This document shows, piece by piece, positions 15,367 through 24,817 of a stretch of 27,319 nt of DNA. A model generated the notes under the pieces. It was not told the DNA's origin. It did no database searches and saw only the letters and a list, made by a program, of their open reading frames with translations. The position numbers and the translations under genes were made by a program. Source of the stretch: JALHMQ01 sp964616395 (GTDB lineage Bacteria > Pseudomonadota > Gammaproteobacteria > Burkholderiales > Burkholderiaceae_F). Numbering within the stretch: position 1 is the first letter of the stretch; every line of letters begins with the position of its first letter. Location: NCBI GenBank assembly GCA_964616395.1, contig CAZTUT010000022.1, positions 1-27,319 on the forward strand, written 5' to 3'.

Positions 15367-17508
15367 TCAAGGAAGCTCGGTCTTGCCGGCCGACTTGGGC
15401 GCCACCGTGCCCAGCCGCGCCTTCAGCGATTGCGCCTGGTTGTCGAACAGCGCCGCGTAATAGACGGTGTTTGACATCACCTTCTTCACGTAGTCGCGGG
15501 TCTCGTTGAAGGGAATGGTCTCGGCAAAGATCGCGCCCTCCACCGCACGCGGCAACGAGGCCCGCCAGCTGCGCGGCCGGCCCGGCCCGGCGTTGTAGGC
15601 GGCACTGGCCAGCGCGGGATGGCCGTCGAGGTCGTCGAGCACCATCTTCAGGTAGCTGGTGCCCAGCCGCAGGTTGACATCGAGCTCGTTGATGCGACCG
15701 GGCGCGAAGTCGGTCATGCCGACGCGCCGCGCCACGTAGCGGGCGGTCGCCGGCATGATCTGCATCAGTCCCTGGGCGCCGACCGACGAGCGGGCGTCCT
15801 GGATGAAACGCGACTCCTGGCGGATCAGGCCATAGACCCAGGTCTCGTCCACGCCCACCGCCTGCGCGTGGCGTGTCAGGTCGGCGCGGTGCGGCGACGG
15901 GAAGCGCTGCGTGAAGTCGAACAACTCGCGCGTGCGGTCGCTGGTGGCGATCATCCGGTCGAGCGTGTTGCGGCTGCGCGCGAACTCGGCGATCGCCAGC
16001 AGCTCGGCATCGGTTCGATTGCGCAGCTGCCAACCCCACTCGCGGTTGGCTTCCATACGAAGTCCCAGATCGATCAGCTTCAGCGCGCGCGCAAAGCCCG
16101 AATTGGCTGCGTGCCGCTCGACCTCGGCGCTCGACGGAGGCGCAGCCCGCGGCGGAATGACGATCGGTTCGCCCAGTTCCTCGGCCGCCAGCTTGCCGTA
16201 GAAGCTGAACTGCCCGGCAATGCTCCGGTACAGCGGCTGCGCCTGCTCGCGCTGGCCGGCTGCCGCCAGCGCCCGCGCGTTCCAGTAGACCCAGGCGGCA
16301 TCGCGTTGCAACTCGGCGCTCATGCGCCGGTAGGTGGAGCGCACCATCGCCCAGTCGGGACCGGCCGCCGTGCCGCGCAACGCCGCCCGCATCTGCCACT
16401 CGAGCACCTCGCCGGCGCGCGCTGCATCGGGCCCGGTGCCCACATGCTCGCCACCGAGCCGGTACCAGTCGAGCGCCTCCGGCAGCAGCCGGGTCGCACC
16501 CATGTGGCCAACACGTCCCCACACCAGCCCGCGCTGCTCCGGCGTGAAATGCAGGTTGAGTTCAGTGGCGTAGCGGGCCGCCTGCGACGGGTCATCGCGC
16601 GCCAGTCGGCTGATGGCCACGATCGCCAGCTCGCGCTCCAGCGTCGTCAGGCGGCGAGCGTGCACGGACAGAAACTGCGCCGGCTTGTCGATCGCCTGCG
16701 CGGCTTCGGCCGCATCCTTGCGCGGCAGCAGCGCCGCATAGCGGCGGGCGCTGCCGAACTGGCCGTTTTCGACCAGCGCCCGCATCCGGTCCCAGGGGGT
16801 GATGCGACGATCTTCCAGCAGCGCATCGGTCAGCGCCAGGCAGCCCTCGCCGCCGGAATCGCGGGTGCCCGACAGCACCTGCCGCGCGTCGCGCGCTCGC
16901 TCGGCCGCTGCCGCGCTGGTCGTGGCAGCACCTTTTCCCACGCCGGCGGAAGCCGTGTCGCCGCGATAGCGAATCAATGCGGCGTAGCAGCGCACCTGCT
17001 GATCGTCGTGCTGCCAGATCAGCGCCGGCTGCTCGGCAGCGAAGCGCGCGAAGTCGCGCCGCGCGCCCAGCGCCAGCAGCCAGTCCATGCGCAGCCGATC
17101 GGCCAGATAGCTGTCCGGATGACGGGCGAAGAACTGCTGGGCGGCGGCATCGGCGCGCGCCGGCTCATCGCTGCGAAGCCGCAGGCTGGTCTGCCAGTAC
17201 TCGACCCAGACTGCGAGCGGATGATCGGTCAGCCGCGCAGCCAGCGCGGCAAGCCGCTCGCGATCCCCGGCACGAAAGGCGTCACGCGCCGCGAGGAAAA
17301 CGTCGTCCGGTGTCTGCGCAGTCGCCGCCGCCGGACGTCGCTCGGCAGCAGACGCCGCGCTGGCGCGGGTCGCCGCGATCACGGTCGCGGCGCATAGGAC
17401 CAGGGCCAGCACGATCGCCGAAGTCCAGCGGGGCGGGCGCACCCACCCCGCCGGCAGGCACAACCTTGCGATGTCGGATGTCGGCAGCGATGCACGCGCA
17501 GGAGTCAT
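15367..17508 (-). CDS. Slt-type soluble lytic murein transglycosylase
   Basis: This 713-residue secreted enzyme cleaves the glycan strand of peptidoglycan, forming 1,6-anhydromuramic acid. A signal segment lies at about residues 27-50 (SAIVLALVLCAATVIAATRASA). A long alpha-helical, superhelical-type region follows, with low-complexity Ala/Arg stretches near 190-210. The C-terminal SLT catalytic domain has GLIRQESRFIQDARSSVGAQGLMQIMPATA, where the Glu at about residue 565 is the catalytic acid, and AYNAGPGRPRSW. It resembles Slt70 in layout. I took the ATG at 17508, which places the signal peptide sensibly; in-frame ATGs at 17538 and beyond are less likely. No clear Shine-Dalgarno. It is divergent from the 5-FCL gene. 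Confidence 0.9.
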   Translation of the reverse strand: MTPARASLPTSDIARLCLPAGWVRPPRWTSAIVLALVLCAATVIAATRASAASAAERRPAAATAQTPDDVFLAARDAFRAGDRERLAALAARLTDHPLAVWVEYWQTSLRLRSDEPARADAAAQQFFARHPDSYLADRLRMDWLLALGARRDFARFAAEQPALIWQHDDQQVRCYAALIRYRGDTASAGVGKGAATTSAAAAERARDARQVLSGTRDSGGEGCLALTDALLEDRRITPWDRMRALVENGQFGSARRYAALLPRKDAAEAAQAIDKPAQFLSVHARRLTTLERELAIVAISRLARDDPSQAARYATELNLHFTPEQRGLVWGRVGHMGATRLLPEALDWYRLGGEHVGTGPDAARAGEVLEWQMRAALRGTAAGPDWAMVRSTYRRMSAELQRDAAWVYWNARALAAAGQREQAQPLYRSIAGQFSFYGKLAAEELGEPIVIPPRAAPPSSAEVERHAANSGFARALKLIDLGLRMEANREWGWQLRNRTDAELLAIAEFARSRNTLDRMIATSDRTRELFDFTQRFPSPHRADLTRHAQAVGVDETWVYGLIRQESRFIQDARSSVGAQGLMQIMPATARYVARRVGMTDFAPGRINELDVNLRLGTSYLKMVLDDLDGHPALASAAYNAGPGRPRSWRASLPRAVEGAIFAETIPFNETRDYVKKVMSNTVYYAALFDNQAQSLKARLGTVAPKSAGKTELP

Positions 17509-17620
17509 GTTGACGGCAACACTAGCAAGGAACAACATCGAATCGAGGCTATCACAGCAAGAGGTTGCCGATCCGCAGGACCGCAGCGAGACAACGACAG
17601 ACCGGCGTACTCCCGCATTC

Positions 17621-18190
17621 ATGGACACCGACGCAGACCCCGAAGTTCAACGCCGCGCGCTGCGCTCGCGCCTGCTATCCGCGCGCGCCGAATTGACGCC
17701 TGCGGACCGGACCCGCCGACAGCACGCGCTGGCTGCGCGGGTCGCAGCCTGGCTGGCGGCCTCGCCACTGCAACGGCTGGCGTTTTACTGGCCGATCCGT
17801 CACGAGCCCGACCTGCGCGAAACCGTGGCTGCCTGGCTGGCCGCCGACGCACGGCGCCGCGCTGCGCTGCCAGTCACCGAGGACGACGTGCTGACCTTTG
17901 CGCCCTGGACGCCGCAGATGTCAATGGCGCCCGGCCGTTTCGACATCCCGGAGCCGGCGACCACCGAGCGGATCGCGCCGCAACTGCTGCTGATTCCCTG
18001 CGTGGGCTTCGATGCCGAGCGCTTCCGCCTGGGATACGGAGGCGGCTTCTACGACCGCACGCTGGCGCGGCTCAGGTACCGGCCAGTCACCTGCGGCGTG
18101 GCGTTCGGCGTCGCGCAGGTCGACAGCATCAGCCCGCGTCCGCACGACGTCCGGCTTGACGCGGTGCTCACCGATGCGGGAACGCTCTGA
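17621..18190 (+). CDS. 5-formyltetrahydrofolate cyclo-ligase
   Basis: This 189-residue enzyme converts 5-formyl-THF to 5,10-methenyl-THF with ATP, clearing a folate dead end. Family marks are an N-terminal RRALRSRLLSARAELTPADR basic helix, FYWPIRHEPDL, a GRFDIPEP turn and the nucleotide/folate motif LLIPCVGFDAERFRLGYGGGFYDRTL. The length matches the family. In E. coli the homologue is YgfA/FAU. The adjacent metF and ahcY operon on the other strand deals with related one-carbon chemistry, but no shared operon is evident. The ATG at 17621 lacks a clear Shine-Dalgarno; upstream the 112-base gap separates it from the divergent slt gene. Confidence 0.93.
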   Translation: MDTDADPEVQRRALRSRLLSARAELTPADRTRRQHALAARVAAWLAASPLQRLAFYWPIRHEPDLRETVAAWLAADARRRAALPVTEDDVLTFAPWTPQMSMAPGRFDIPEPATTERIAPQLLLIPCVGFDAERFRLGYGGGFYDRTLARLRYRPVTCGVAFGVAQVDSISPRPHDVRLDAVLTDAGTL

Positions 18191-18280
18191 CGGCGTTTCG
18201 CGGTCACGCCGCGGCGCGCGGCATCGGCGACGCGCGCGCATCGGGCATCATGAACGCCTCGCTCTCACCCATCGGCCGCC

Positions 18281-18946
18281 ATGCTGACCCTCGTCATCGC
18301 CAACAAAAACTACTCGTCGTGGAGCCTGCGCCCCTGGGTGCTGATGCGTACCGCGGGCATTGCGTTCGCGGAACAACAGCTCAGCCTGGGCGCGCCGGAC
18401 TTTCATGTGCGCGTGCGAACCGCGTCGGCTGCCGGCAAGGTGCCGGTGCTGATCGACGACGACCTGACCGTGTGGGACAGCCTCGCGATCATCGAGTACC
18501 TGGCCGAGCATTTCCCTGAGGCCGGCGTCTGGCCGGCGAACGCCGCCGCGCGCGCGCATGCGCGCTCGGCCTGCGCAGAGATGCATTCCGGCTTCGGCGC
18601 GCTGCGCTCGCAGATGCCGATGAACGTCTGCGCGAGCTTGCCCGGGCGCGGCTGGAACGTTGCGGTCCAGCGCGACATCGACCGGATCTGCACGCTGTGG
18701 GCCGGTCTGCGCGCGCGACATGGTGCGGACGGCCCGTTCCTGTGCGGCCGGTTCTGCGCCGCCGATGCCTTCTTCGCACCGGTGGTGTTCCGATTCAACA
18801 CCTACGCGCCCGAACTGCCCGAGCCCGCGCAGGCCTACATGACGGCGATGCTGGCGCTGCCGGCAATGCGCGAATGGGCCGCCGCTGCAGCGCTGGAAGA
18901 CGAGTTCCTGGCCGAGGACGAGCCGTACCGGATGCCGCCGGGCTGA
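18281..18946 (+). CDS. Glutathione S-transferase family protein
   Basis: This 221-residue GST has an N-terminal thioredoxin-like domain: LVIANKNYSSWSLRPWVLMR with the Ser-rich active-site region, then GKVPVLIDDDLTVWDSLAIIEYLAEHFPE, which includes the glutathione-binding DS pair. The C-terminal helical domain is at about 90-210 and contains DGPFLCGRFCAADAFFAPVVFRF. This NKNYSSWSLRPW subgroup is common in Proteobacteria, but its substrate is unknown. It lies 90 bases after the 5-FCL gene, with no clear terminator or promoter seen in between. The stop is one base from the convergent metF stop. Confidence 0.92.
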   Translation: MLTLVIANKNYSSWSLRPWVLMRTAGIAFAEQQLSLGAPDFHVRVRTASAAGKVPVLIDDDLTVWDSLAIIEYLAEHFPEAGVWPANAAARAHARSACAEMHSGFGALRSQMPMNVCASLPGRGWNVAVQRDIDRICTLWAGLRARHGADGPFLCGRFCAADAFFAPVVFRFNTYAPELPEPAQAYMTAMLALPAMREWAAAAALEDEFLAEDEPYRMPPG

Positions 18947-18947
18947 G

Positions 18948-19784
18948 CTAGCGCGGCAGGCCCAGCCGCGACCACAGTTCGAGCGTCGGCTCGACCTGGT
19001 TCATCGTGTAGAAGTGCAGGCCGGGGGCATCGACCGACAGCAGCTGCTCGCACAGGTCGGTCACCACATCGAGGCCGAAGGCGCGGATCGACTCGCGATC
19101 GTCGCCGTAGCCCTGCAGCCGCAGCCGGATCCAGCGCGGGATCTCGGCGCCGCAGGCATCGGAAAAGCGCGCCAACTGGGTGTAGTTGGTGATCGGCATG
19201 ATGCCGGGCACGATCGGCACCGTCACGCCGAGCTTCTGCGCGTCCTCGACAAAGCGGAAGTACGCATCGGAGTTGTAGAAGTACTGGGTGATCGCGGAGT
19301 TGGCGCCGGCCGCCACCTTGCGCGCGAAGTTGGCCAGGTCGTCCTGCGCCGAGCGCGCCTGCGGATGGGTCTCCGGATAGGCGGCCACCTCGATGTGGAA
19401 CCAGTCGCCGGTCTCGGCACGAATGAACTCCACCAGTTCATTGGCAAACCGGAAGTCGCCTCCGCCACTGCCGGCGCCCGACGGCAGGTCGCCGCGCAGC
19501 GCCACCACCCGGCGGATGCCGCGCGCCCGGTAGGCGCCGATCAACTCGCGCACCGACGCACGTGTGGTGCCAATGCAAGATATGTGCGGCGCCACCGCCA
19601 GGCCGGCCTCGGCGATCTCGGTCACCGTGTTCCAGGTGCCTTCGCGGGTCGAGCCACCCGCGCCGAAGGTCACGCTGAAGAACTCGGGCTTCAGCGCCGC
19701 CAGCCGCGCGCGCACCGCGCGCAGCTTGTCCGCGCCCTCGGGAGTCTTGGGGGGAAAGAATTCGAAACTGAAGGTTCGTTGCAT
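18948..19784 (-). CDS. metF: 5,10-methylenetetrahydrofolate reductase
   Basis: MetF reduces methylene-THF to 5-methyl-THF with NADH and FAD, providing the methyl group for methionine synthesis. The 278-residue protein starts TFSFEFFPPKTPEGA, with E8 matching the catalytic Glu28 of E. coli MetF, then FFSVTFGAGGSTREGT, HISCIGTTRASV, VALRGDLPSG, and the helices around QYFYNSDAYFRFVEDA. It ends with GLHFYTMNQVEPTLELW. It is the third gene of the ahcY operon, 81 bases after the holin-like gene, with a hairpin-forming sequence at 19821-19841 in that gap. The pairing with ahcY links both ends of the methyl cycle. Confidence 0.95.
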   Translation of the reverse strand: MQRTFSFEFFPPKTPEGADKLRAVRARLAALKPEFFSVTFGAGGSTREGTWNTVTEIAEAGLAVAPHISCIGTTRASVRELIGAYRARGIRRVVALRGDLPSGAGSGGGDFRFANELVEFIRAETGDWFHIEVAAYPETHPQARSAQDDLANFARKVAAGANSAITQYFYNSDAYFRFVEDAQKLGVTVPIVPGIMPITNYTQLARFSDACGAEIPRWIRLRLQGYGDDRESIRAFGLDVVTDLCEQLLSVDAPGLHFYTMNQVEPTLELWSRLGLPR

Positions 19785-19865
19785 CGTGCGCTCATCATCC
19801 AGTTGGCGCGCGCGTCGCCGACCCGCGACACCGCGTCGGGTGCCGCACCGGCAGGACGCAAACGG

Positions 19866-20210
19866 TCAGACCTTGCGCGGCAGCAGCGCGGACAACGCCC
19901 AGGTCAGCACGCTGTAGACCAGCGCGCCGAGCATCGCCCACCAGAAGCCGTCGACGTGGAAGCCGGGCAGCAGCGAGCCCACGCCCCAGAACAGCAGCGC
20001 ATTGATCACGAGCAGAAACAGCCCGAGCGTCAACACCGTGATCGGCAGCGTGAGAATCACCAGCAGCGGCTTGACCAGTGCGTTGACCAGGCCCAGCACC
20101 ACCGCCGCGATGAACGCGTGCAGCGGATCCTCGACCTGGACACCCGGCACGAGTACGGCCACCAGCCACAGCGCGATGGCGTTGAGGATCCAAACCAGAA
20201 GAATGCGCAT
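19866..20210 (-). CDS. Four-helix membrane protein (phage holin family 4, YvlD-like)
   Basis: This 114-residue protein is almost wholly membrane: helices at about 3-22, 31-50, 55-78 and 84-108, with PGVQVEDPLHAFIAA, GLVNALVKPLLVILTLPITVLTLGLFLLVINALL and PGFHVDGFWWAMLGALVYS. This is the Phage_holin_4_2 superfamily, widespread in bacterial chromosomes and not evidence of a phage. The function is unknown. It lies between ahcY and metF in the same orientation, 62 bases after ahcY, with a GGAGG Shine-Dalgarno five bases before the ATG. The conserved position in a methyl-cycle operon suggests a role linked to that pathway, but no direct evidence shows this. Confidence 0.88.
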   Translation of the reverse strand: MRILLVWILNAIALWLVAVLVPGVQVEDPLHAFIAAVVLGLVNALVKPLLVILTLPITVLTLGLFLLVINALLFWGVGSLLPGFHVDGFWWAMLGALVYSVLTWALSALLPRKV

Positions 20211-20230
20211 GGCTGCCTCCGTCGCTCAGT

Positions 20231-20259
20231 CGCTGCCGGGCGGGACGCGCCCGGCAGCG
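20231..20259 (-). repeat. Perfect intercistronic hairpin between ahcY and the holin-like gene
   Basis: Bases 20231-20242 are exactly complementary to 20248-20259, giving a 12-base-pair stem with a five-base loop, 13 bases after the ahcY stop and 20 bases before the next ATG. No U tract follows on either strand, so it does not look like a classic terminator. It could stabilise the ahcY message or reduce downstream expression. Confidence 0.6.
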
Positions 20260-20272
20260 AGCTGGTCGTGGC

Positions 20273-21691
<1,419 letters not shown>

Positions 21692-21721
21692 CTCGCGCCC
21701 TCCTTTAGCGATCAAAGAAGT

Positions 21722-21811
21722 GGGCGAGCGCCGTTGGAACCGAACCCGGTCGGGCACGGTGCTTCAAGCCTGGCGGGCCGGGTGGCCGCGTCGCAACGCT
21801 CCTCGAAGCGG
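21722..21811 (-). promoter_or_regulatory. SAH riboswitch controlling ahcY operon
   Basis: On the minus strand the leader contains GCTTCGAGGAGCGTTGCGAC, a GC-rich middle, CCCGCCAGGCTTGAAGC and then CAACGGCGCTCGCCC. The first GCUUC (21809-21805) pairs with GAAGC (21765-21761) as the P1 stem, and the GAGGAGCG segment can pair with CGCUC in 21724-21729 for the pseudoknot. These conserved blocks and their order match the S-adenosylhomocysteine riboswitch known upstream of ahcY in beta- and gammaproteobacteria. SAH binding raises expression. The aptamer ends about 30 bases before the ahcY ATG, so control could act on the Shine-Dalgarno. A covariance search is the decisive test. Confidence 0.85.
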
Positions 21812-21816
21812 CGCGA

Positions 21817-21822
21817 ATTGTA
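21817..21822 (-). promoter_or_regulatory. -10 element (TACAAT) of the ahcY operon promoter
   Basis: TACAAT matches the consensus at five of six bases and lies on the minus strand directly before the riboswitch, so that transcription would start around 21810, at the first base of the P1 stem. The -35 region is GC-rich and a poor match. The fit between start site and aptamer edge supports this call. Confidence 0.6.
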
Positions 21823-21912
21823 CCTCGTGTGCGGCCGCCGCCCGTTGCCGCCTTGACCGGAGTTACCCGCCCGGGGCCGGCGGCAGCACGTCGCCCGCGC
21901 CTGCACGGTGCC

Positions 21913-23148
21913 TCAGGTCGGCGCCGCGCCCGCCAGCTGATCGTCGTTGACTCCGGGAACCAGCGCCGGGCGGCCGACGATCAGCGGATCGACGGCGCCG
22001 ATGGCCTGCATGTCGCGTCGCGTGTAAGGCAGCCGCTGCAGCACGAAGCGCATCGCATTCAGGCGCGCCCGCTTCTTGCAGTCGGACTTGATCACCGTCC
22101 AGGGCGCATCCGACGTATCGGTATGCAGGAACATCGCTTCCTTGGCGCGCGTGTAGTCATCCCATTTGTCGAGCGATGCCAGATCGACCGGCGACAGCTT
22201 CCAGTGCTTCAGCGGGTGCGACTCGCGCTCCTTGAAGCGGCGCCGCTGCTCGGCGCGGCTCACCGAGAACCAGAACTTGAACAGATGCACACCGCTGCGC
22301 ACGAGCTGGCGCTCGAACTCCGGACACTGGCGCAGGAACTCGTCGTACTCGCGGCTGCTGCAGAAACCCATCACGCGTTCGACGCCGGCCCGGTTGTACC
22401 AGCTGCGGTCGAACATCACGATTTCGCCGTGGGTGGGCAGATGCGCCACATAGCGCTGGAAGTACCACTGGCCCCGTTCGACTTCGCTCGGCTTCTCCAG
22501 CGCCACCACGCGCGCGCCGCGCGGGTTCAGGTGTTCCATGAAGCGCTTGATCGTGCCGCCCTTGCCGGCGGCGTCGCGCCCCTCGAACAGGATCACGACC
22601 CGCTGCCCGCTGTCCTTGACCCACGCCTGAAGCTTGAGCAGCTCAACCTGAAGCCGATACTTCTGCCGCTCGTAATTCTTGCGCGACAGCAGGTTCCGAT
22701 ACGGATAGGCGCCCTCGCGCCAGCCAGCGCTCAGCTCCATGTCGGCTACGGCCGATGCAGCGTCCTCGCGTCCCTGCGGCAACAGCGCCCGCCGCAGCGC
22801 CTTGACCTCGTCTGGCGAGGCGCCTGCGACCAGTGCCCGCAGCCGATCGAGCATCGGCCCGGCGCTCTGGCCATCGGCGCCCTTCTGAAGCAGGTCAGCC
22901 AGCACCTGCTCGTGCACCGTATGACGCGCGCTGGTGCCGCGCTCGACGCGATCGGTCTCGGCGCCGCGCCGTCCGGGCCGGGCGATCACATCGCCATCGC
23001 GCGTCCGGCGCGGCGCACTGAGGGAACGACCTGCGCGGGGCGTGACCGACTTCGCCGCCGGTGTGCTCGCGGCCGCCTTGCGCCGCTTTCCAGCGGTCTT
23101 GACTGCGGTCCTGCCGGTAGCGGTCCGGGACTTCGCTTTATCGCTCAT
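21913..23148 (-). CDS. ppk2: Class PPK2 polyphosphate kinase
   Basis: PPK2 enzymes use polyphosphate to phosphorylate nucleoside mono- or diphosphates, or run in reverse. The 411-residue protein has the Walker A EGRDAAGKGG (residues 189-198), the Walker B region MFDRSWYNRAGVERVMGFCS, the lid module FKERESHPLKHWKLSPVDLASLDKWDDY and VIKSDCKKRARLN. The core is the usual PPK2 catalytic domain. The first 150 residues are unusual: a Lys/Arg/Ala/Thr-rich low-complexity start (residues 1-60) and a helical linker. I chose the ATG at 23148, which has a weak GGGA six bases before; 23160 is also in frame. Subclass (AMP or ADP preference) is not decided here. Confidence 0.93.
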   Translation of the reverse strand: MSDKAKSRTATGRTAVKTAGKRRKAAASTPAAKSVTPRAGRSLSAPRRTRDGDVIARPGRRGAETDRVERGTSARHTVHEQVLADLLQKGADGQSAGPMLDRLRALVAGASPDEVKALRRALLPQGREDAASAVADMELSAGWREGAYPYRNLLSRKNYERQKYRLQVELLKLQAWVKDSGQRVVILFEGRDAAGKGGTIKRFMEHLNPRGARVVALEKPSEVERGQWYFQRYVAHLPTHGEIVMFDRSWYNRAGVERVMGFCSSREYDEFLRQCPEFERQLVRSGVHLFKFWFSVSRAEQRRRFKERESHPLKHWKLSPVDLASLDKWDDYTRAKEAMFLHTDTSDAPWTVIKSDCKKRARLNAMRFVLQRLPYTRRDMQAIGAVDPLIVGRPALVPGVNDDQLAGAAPT

Positions 23149-23203
23149 CGGGATTCCCATCGGTGAACGCGATGGCGATCACTGTGGATGCCACAACGTG
23201 TGC

Positions 23204-23209
23204 ATTATG
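23204..23209 (-). promoter_or_regulatory. Possible -10 element (CATAAT) of ppk2
   Basis: CATAAT on the minus strand matches the consensus at five of six positions and lies 55 bases before the ppk2 ATG at 23148. No convincing -35 is seen. It stands out as the only AT-rich hexamer of this kind in the 23149-23357 gap. Confidence 0.35.
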
Positions 23210-23323
23210 GTCGCGACCCGCACGCTGCCCGACATTGACAGCCATCAAGCGCAGCGGCAGGAAAGCGGCCAGTTGACGCGCGCTGGCACCAACTGACACC
23301 CGCCCGCAGTCAGGCGCGACCTC

Positions 23324-23354
23324 GACGCCCCGCAGGTGCCACCCGCGGGGCGTC
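23324..23354 (-). terminator. Strong hairpin after the HD-GYP gene
   Basis: GACGCCCCGC (23324-23333) pairs perfectly with GCGGGGCGTC (23345-23354), and the loop can add GGT/ACC pairs. It begins three bases after the HD-GYP stop. The downstream minus-strand sequence (GAGGTCGCG) has no U tract, so it is an end-of-transcript hairpin rather than a textbook terminator. Confidence 0.45.
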
Positions 23355-23357
23355 AGA

Positions 23358-24584
23358 TCAGGCGGGCTGCCAGAGCGTTTCCAGGTCGCGGAACTGCCAC
23401 TGCGCCGGATCTTCGCGCGCGACGATGCGATCGTGCGCGCTCGGCGCTGCCAGGTCGATCACCTGCGGCGCGATCCGCAACTGCTTGCGAAGCGAAAAGA
23501 ACACCTTGACGCGGGGCGTCAACAGGCTGCTGCCCGACTGCTCGACCACCACGCCGATCCGGCCCGACTCCATCCGTACCAGCGAGCCGACCGGATAGAT
23601 GCCCACGGTCTTGACGAACGCCTGGAACAGCACCGGATCGAAGTGTCCGCCGGCCCATTCGGCCATCTTGCGCACCGCCTCGGCGGGGTCCCAGCCGGCC
23701 TTGTACGGCCGGTTCGACGTGATGGCGTCGTACACGTCGCAGATCGCGCCCATGCGCGCCAGCCGGCTGATCTGCTCCGCCGGTAGCCGCTTGGGATAGC
23801 CGCTGCCATCCATCTTCTCGTGGTGATGCAGCACCACGTCAAGCACCGACTCGCCGGCCTGCGGGTCGTCGGCGAGCATCCTGTAACCGATCTCCGGATG
23901 CTGGCGCATCGTCGCAAACTCGCTGTCCGTCAGCGCCGCCGGCTTGTTGAGAATCGCATCGGGCACCTTGGCCTTGCCCAGGTCGTGCAGCAGGCCGGCC
24001 GCACCTGCTTCGGCCACCTCGGACTCGCTCAGGCCAAGCTGGTGCGCCAGCGCGATCATCAGGCCGCTGACCGCCACTGAATGCATGAACGTGTATTCGT
24101 CGGCCCGTTTCAGGCGTGCCACGCTGAGTACCGCGGTGGGGCTGCGCTGGATCGAGCCGCGGATGCGTTCGACCAGATCGCGCGCGCTGCCAACATCAAC
24201 TGCCTTGCCCAGACGCGCCTCATTGAACATCGACATGATCTGCGGACGGGCGTCGGCCACGATGCGGCGCGCGGCACTCAACTCCTCGCGCAGTTCGACC
24301 TGGATCGGCGATGACGGCGCCTGGGCCACCGGCGCCAGCCTCTGGGTCGCTTCGCGCTCGGCCTGCGCGACGGTGGTCACCGGCGATGCAGCGTCCTCGA
24401 CATCGAGGCCCTGCGAGGCGTCGATCCACAACTCGCGCACGCTGCTCTGACGCAGCCGCTCGATATCGCGCGGGTCGGTCAGGACAAAGCGCGTTCGCCA
24501 GAACGGATGCTCCATCCAGGAGCCGCAAAGTTCCTGGACGAACATGCCGAGGCGGACGTCGGCGACAGCGATGCGCTTGAGCAT
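23358..24584 (-). CDS. HD-GYP domain protein with N-terminal DUF3391 (c-di-GMP phosphodiesterase-like)
   Basis: This 408-residue protein starts with a DUF3391 domain (residues about 1-120: IAVADVRLGMFVQEL and FWRTRFVLTDPRDIERLRQSSVRELWIDASQG). A helical linker follows, then an HD-GYP domain at about 155-350. Metal ligands and signature are H168 in FMHSVAVSG, HDLGK (200-204), HHEKMDGSGYP (254-264) and LARMGAICDVYDAITSNRPYK. All catalytic residues appear intact, so c-di-GMP hydrolysis is likely by family. The C-terminal 90 residues form a small domain (VGSLVRMESGRIGVVVEQS). The ATG at 24584 begins at the conserved domain; the frame runs upstream to 24875 but without conservation. It is divergent from the FAD oxidoreductase gene across 233 bases. 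Confidence 0.92.
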   Translation of the reverse strand: MLKRIAVADVRLGMFVQELCGSWMEHPFWRTRFVLTDPRDIERLRQSSVRELWIDASQGLDVEDAASPVTTVAQAEREATQRLAPVAQAPSSPIQVELREELSAARRIVADARPQIMSMFNEARLGKAVDVGSARDLVERIRGSIQRSPTAVLSVARLKRADEYTFMHSVAVSGLMIALAHQLGLSESEVAEAGAAGLLHDLGKAKVPDAILNKPAALTDSEFATMRQHPEIGYRMLADDPQAGESVLDVVLHHHEKMDGSGYPKRLPAEQISRLARMGAICDVYDAITSNRPYKAGWDPAEAVRKMAEWAGGHFDPVLFQAFVKTVGIYPVGSLVRMESGRIGVVVEQSGSSLLTPRVKVFFSLRKQLRIAPQVIDLAAPSAHDRIVAREDPAQWQFRDLETLWQPA

Positions 24585-24626
24585 GCGGGACACGGGCTGA
24601 GGCAATGGGGAACCGGTGATGCAGCG

Positions 24627-24638
24627 GCGGCATGCCGC
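24627..24638. promoter_or_regulatory. 12-base palindrome in the HD-GYP / FAD oxidoreductase divergent region
   Basis: GCGGCATGCCGC is perfectly self-complementary and lies 42 bases upstream of the HD-GYP ATG in the 24585-24817 gap. It could be an operator for the divergent promoters, but GC-rich palindromes of this size also occur by chance here. No clear sigma-70 promoter is seen in the gap; a TACACT at 24761-24766 may be a -10 for the FAD oxidoreductase gene. Confidence 0.2.
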
Positions 24639-24817
24639 ATCCCGAATGTCGCGCGAAATGGGGTCGATGAAAGCCCGGAAATGCAACGGAACGACGAAGC
24701 GATTCGGAAATTGACCCTTGTCCGTGACGGCGTACCGCTGCCCTGCTGCACCGCGACAGATACACTGAGGTCCGTGGCGCTGCCGCTGGCGCAGCGAGCC
24801 GAGTCCGTCGATCTGCC

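Noticed and set aside
19866..20210. Prophage remnant suggested by the phage-holin family name
   Set aside because: There are no other phage genes nearby. This family is mainly chromosomal and here sits inside a housekeeping operon.
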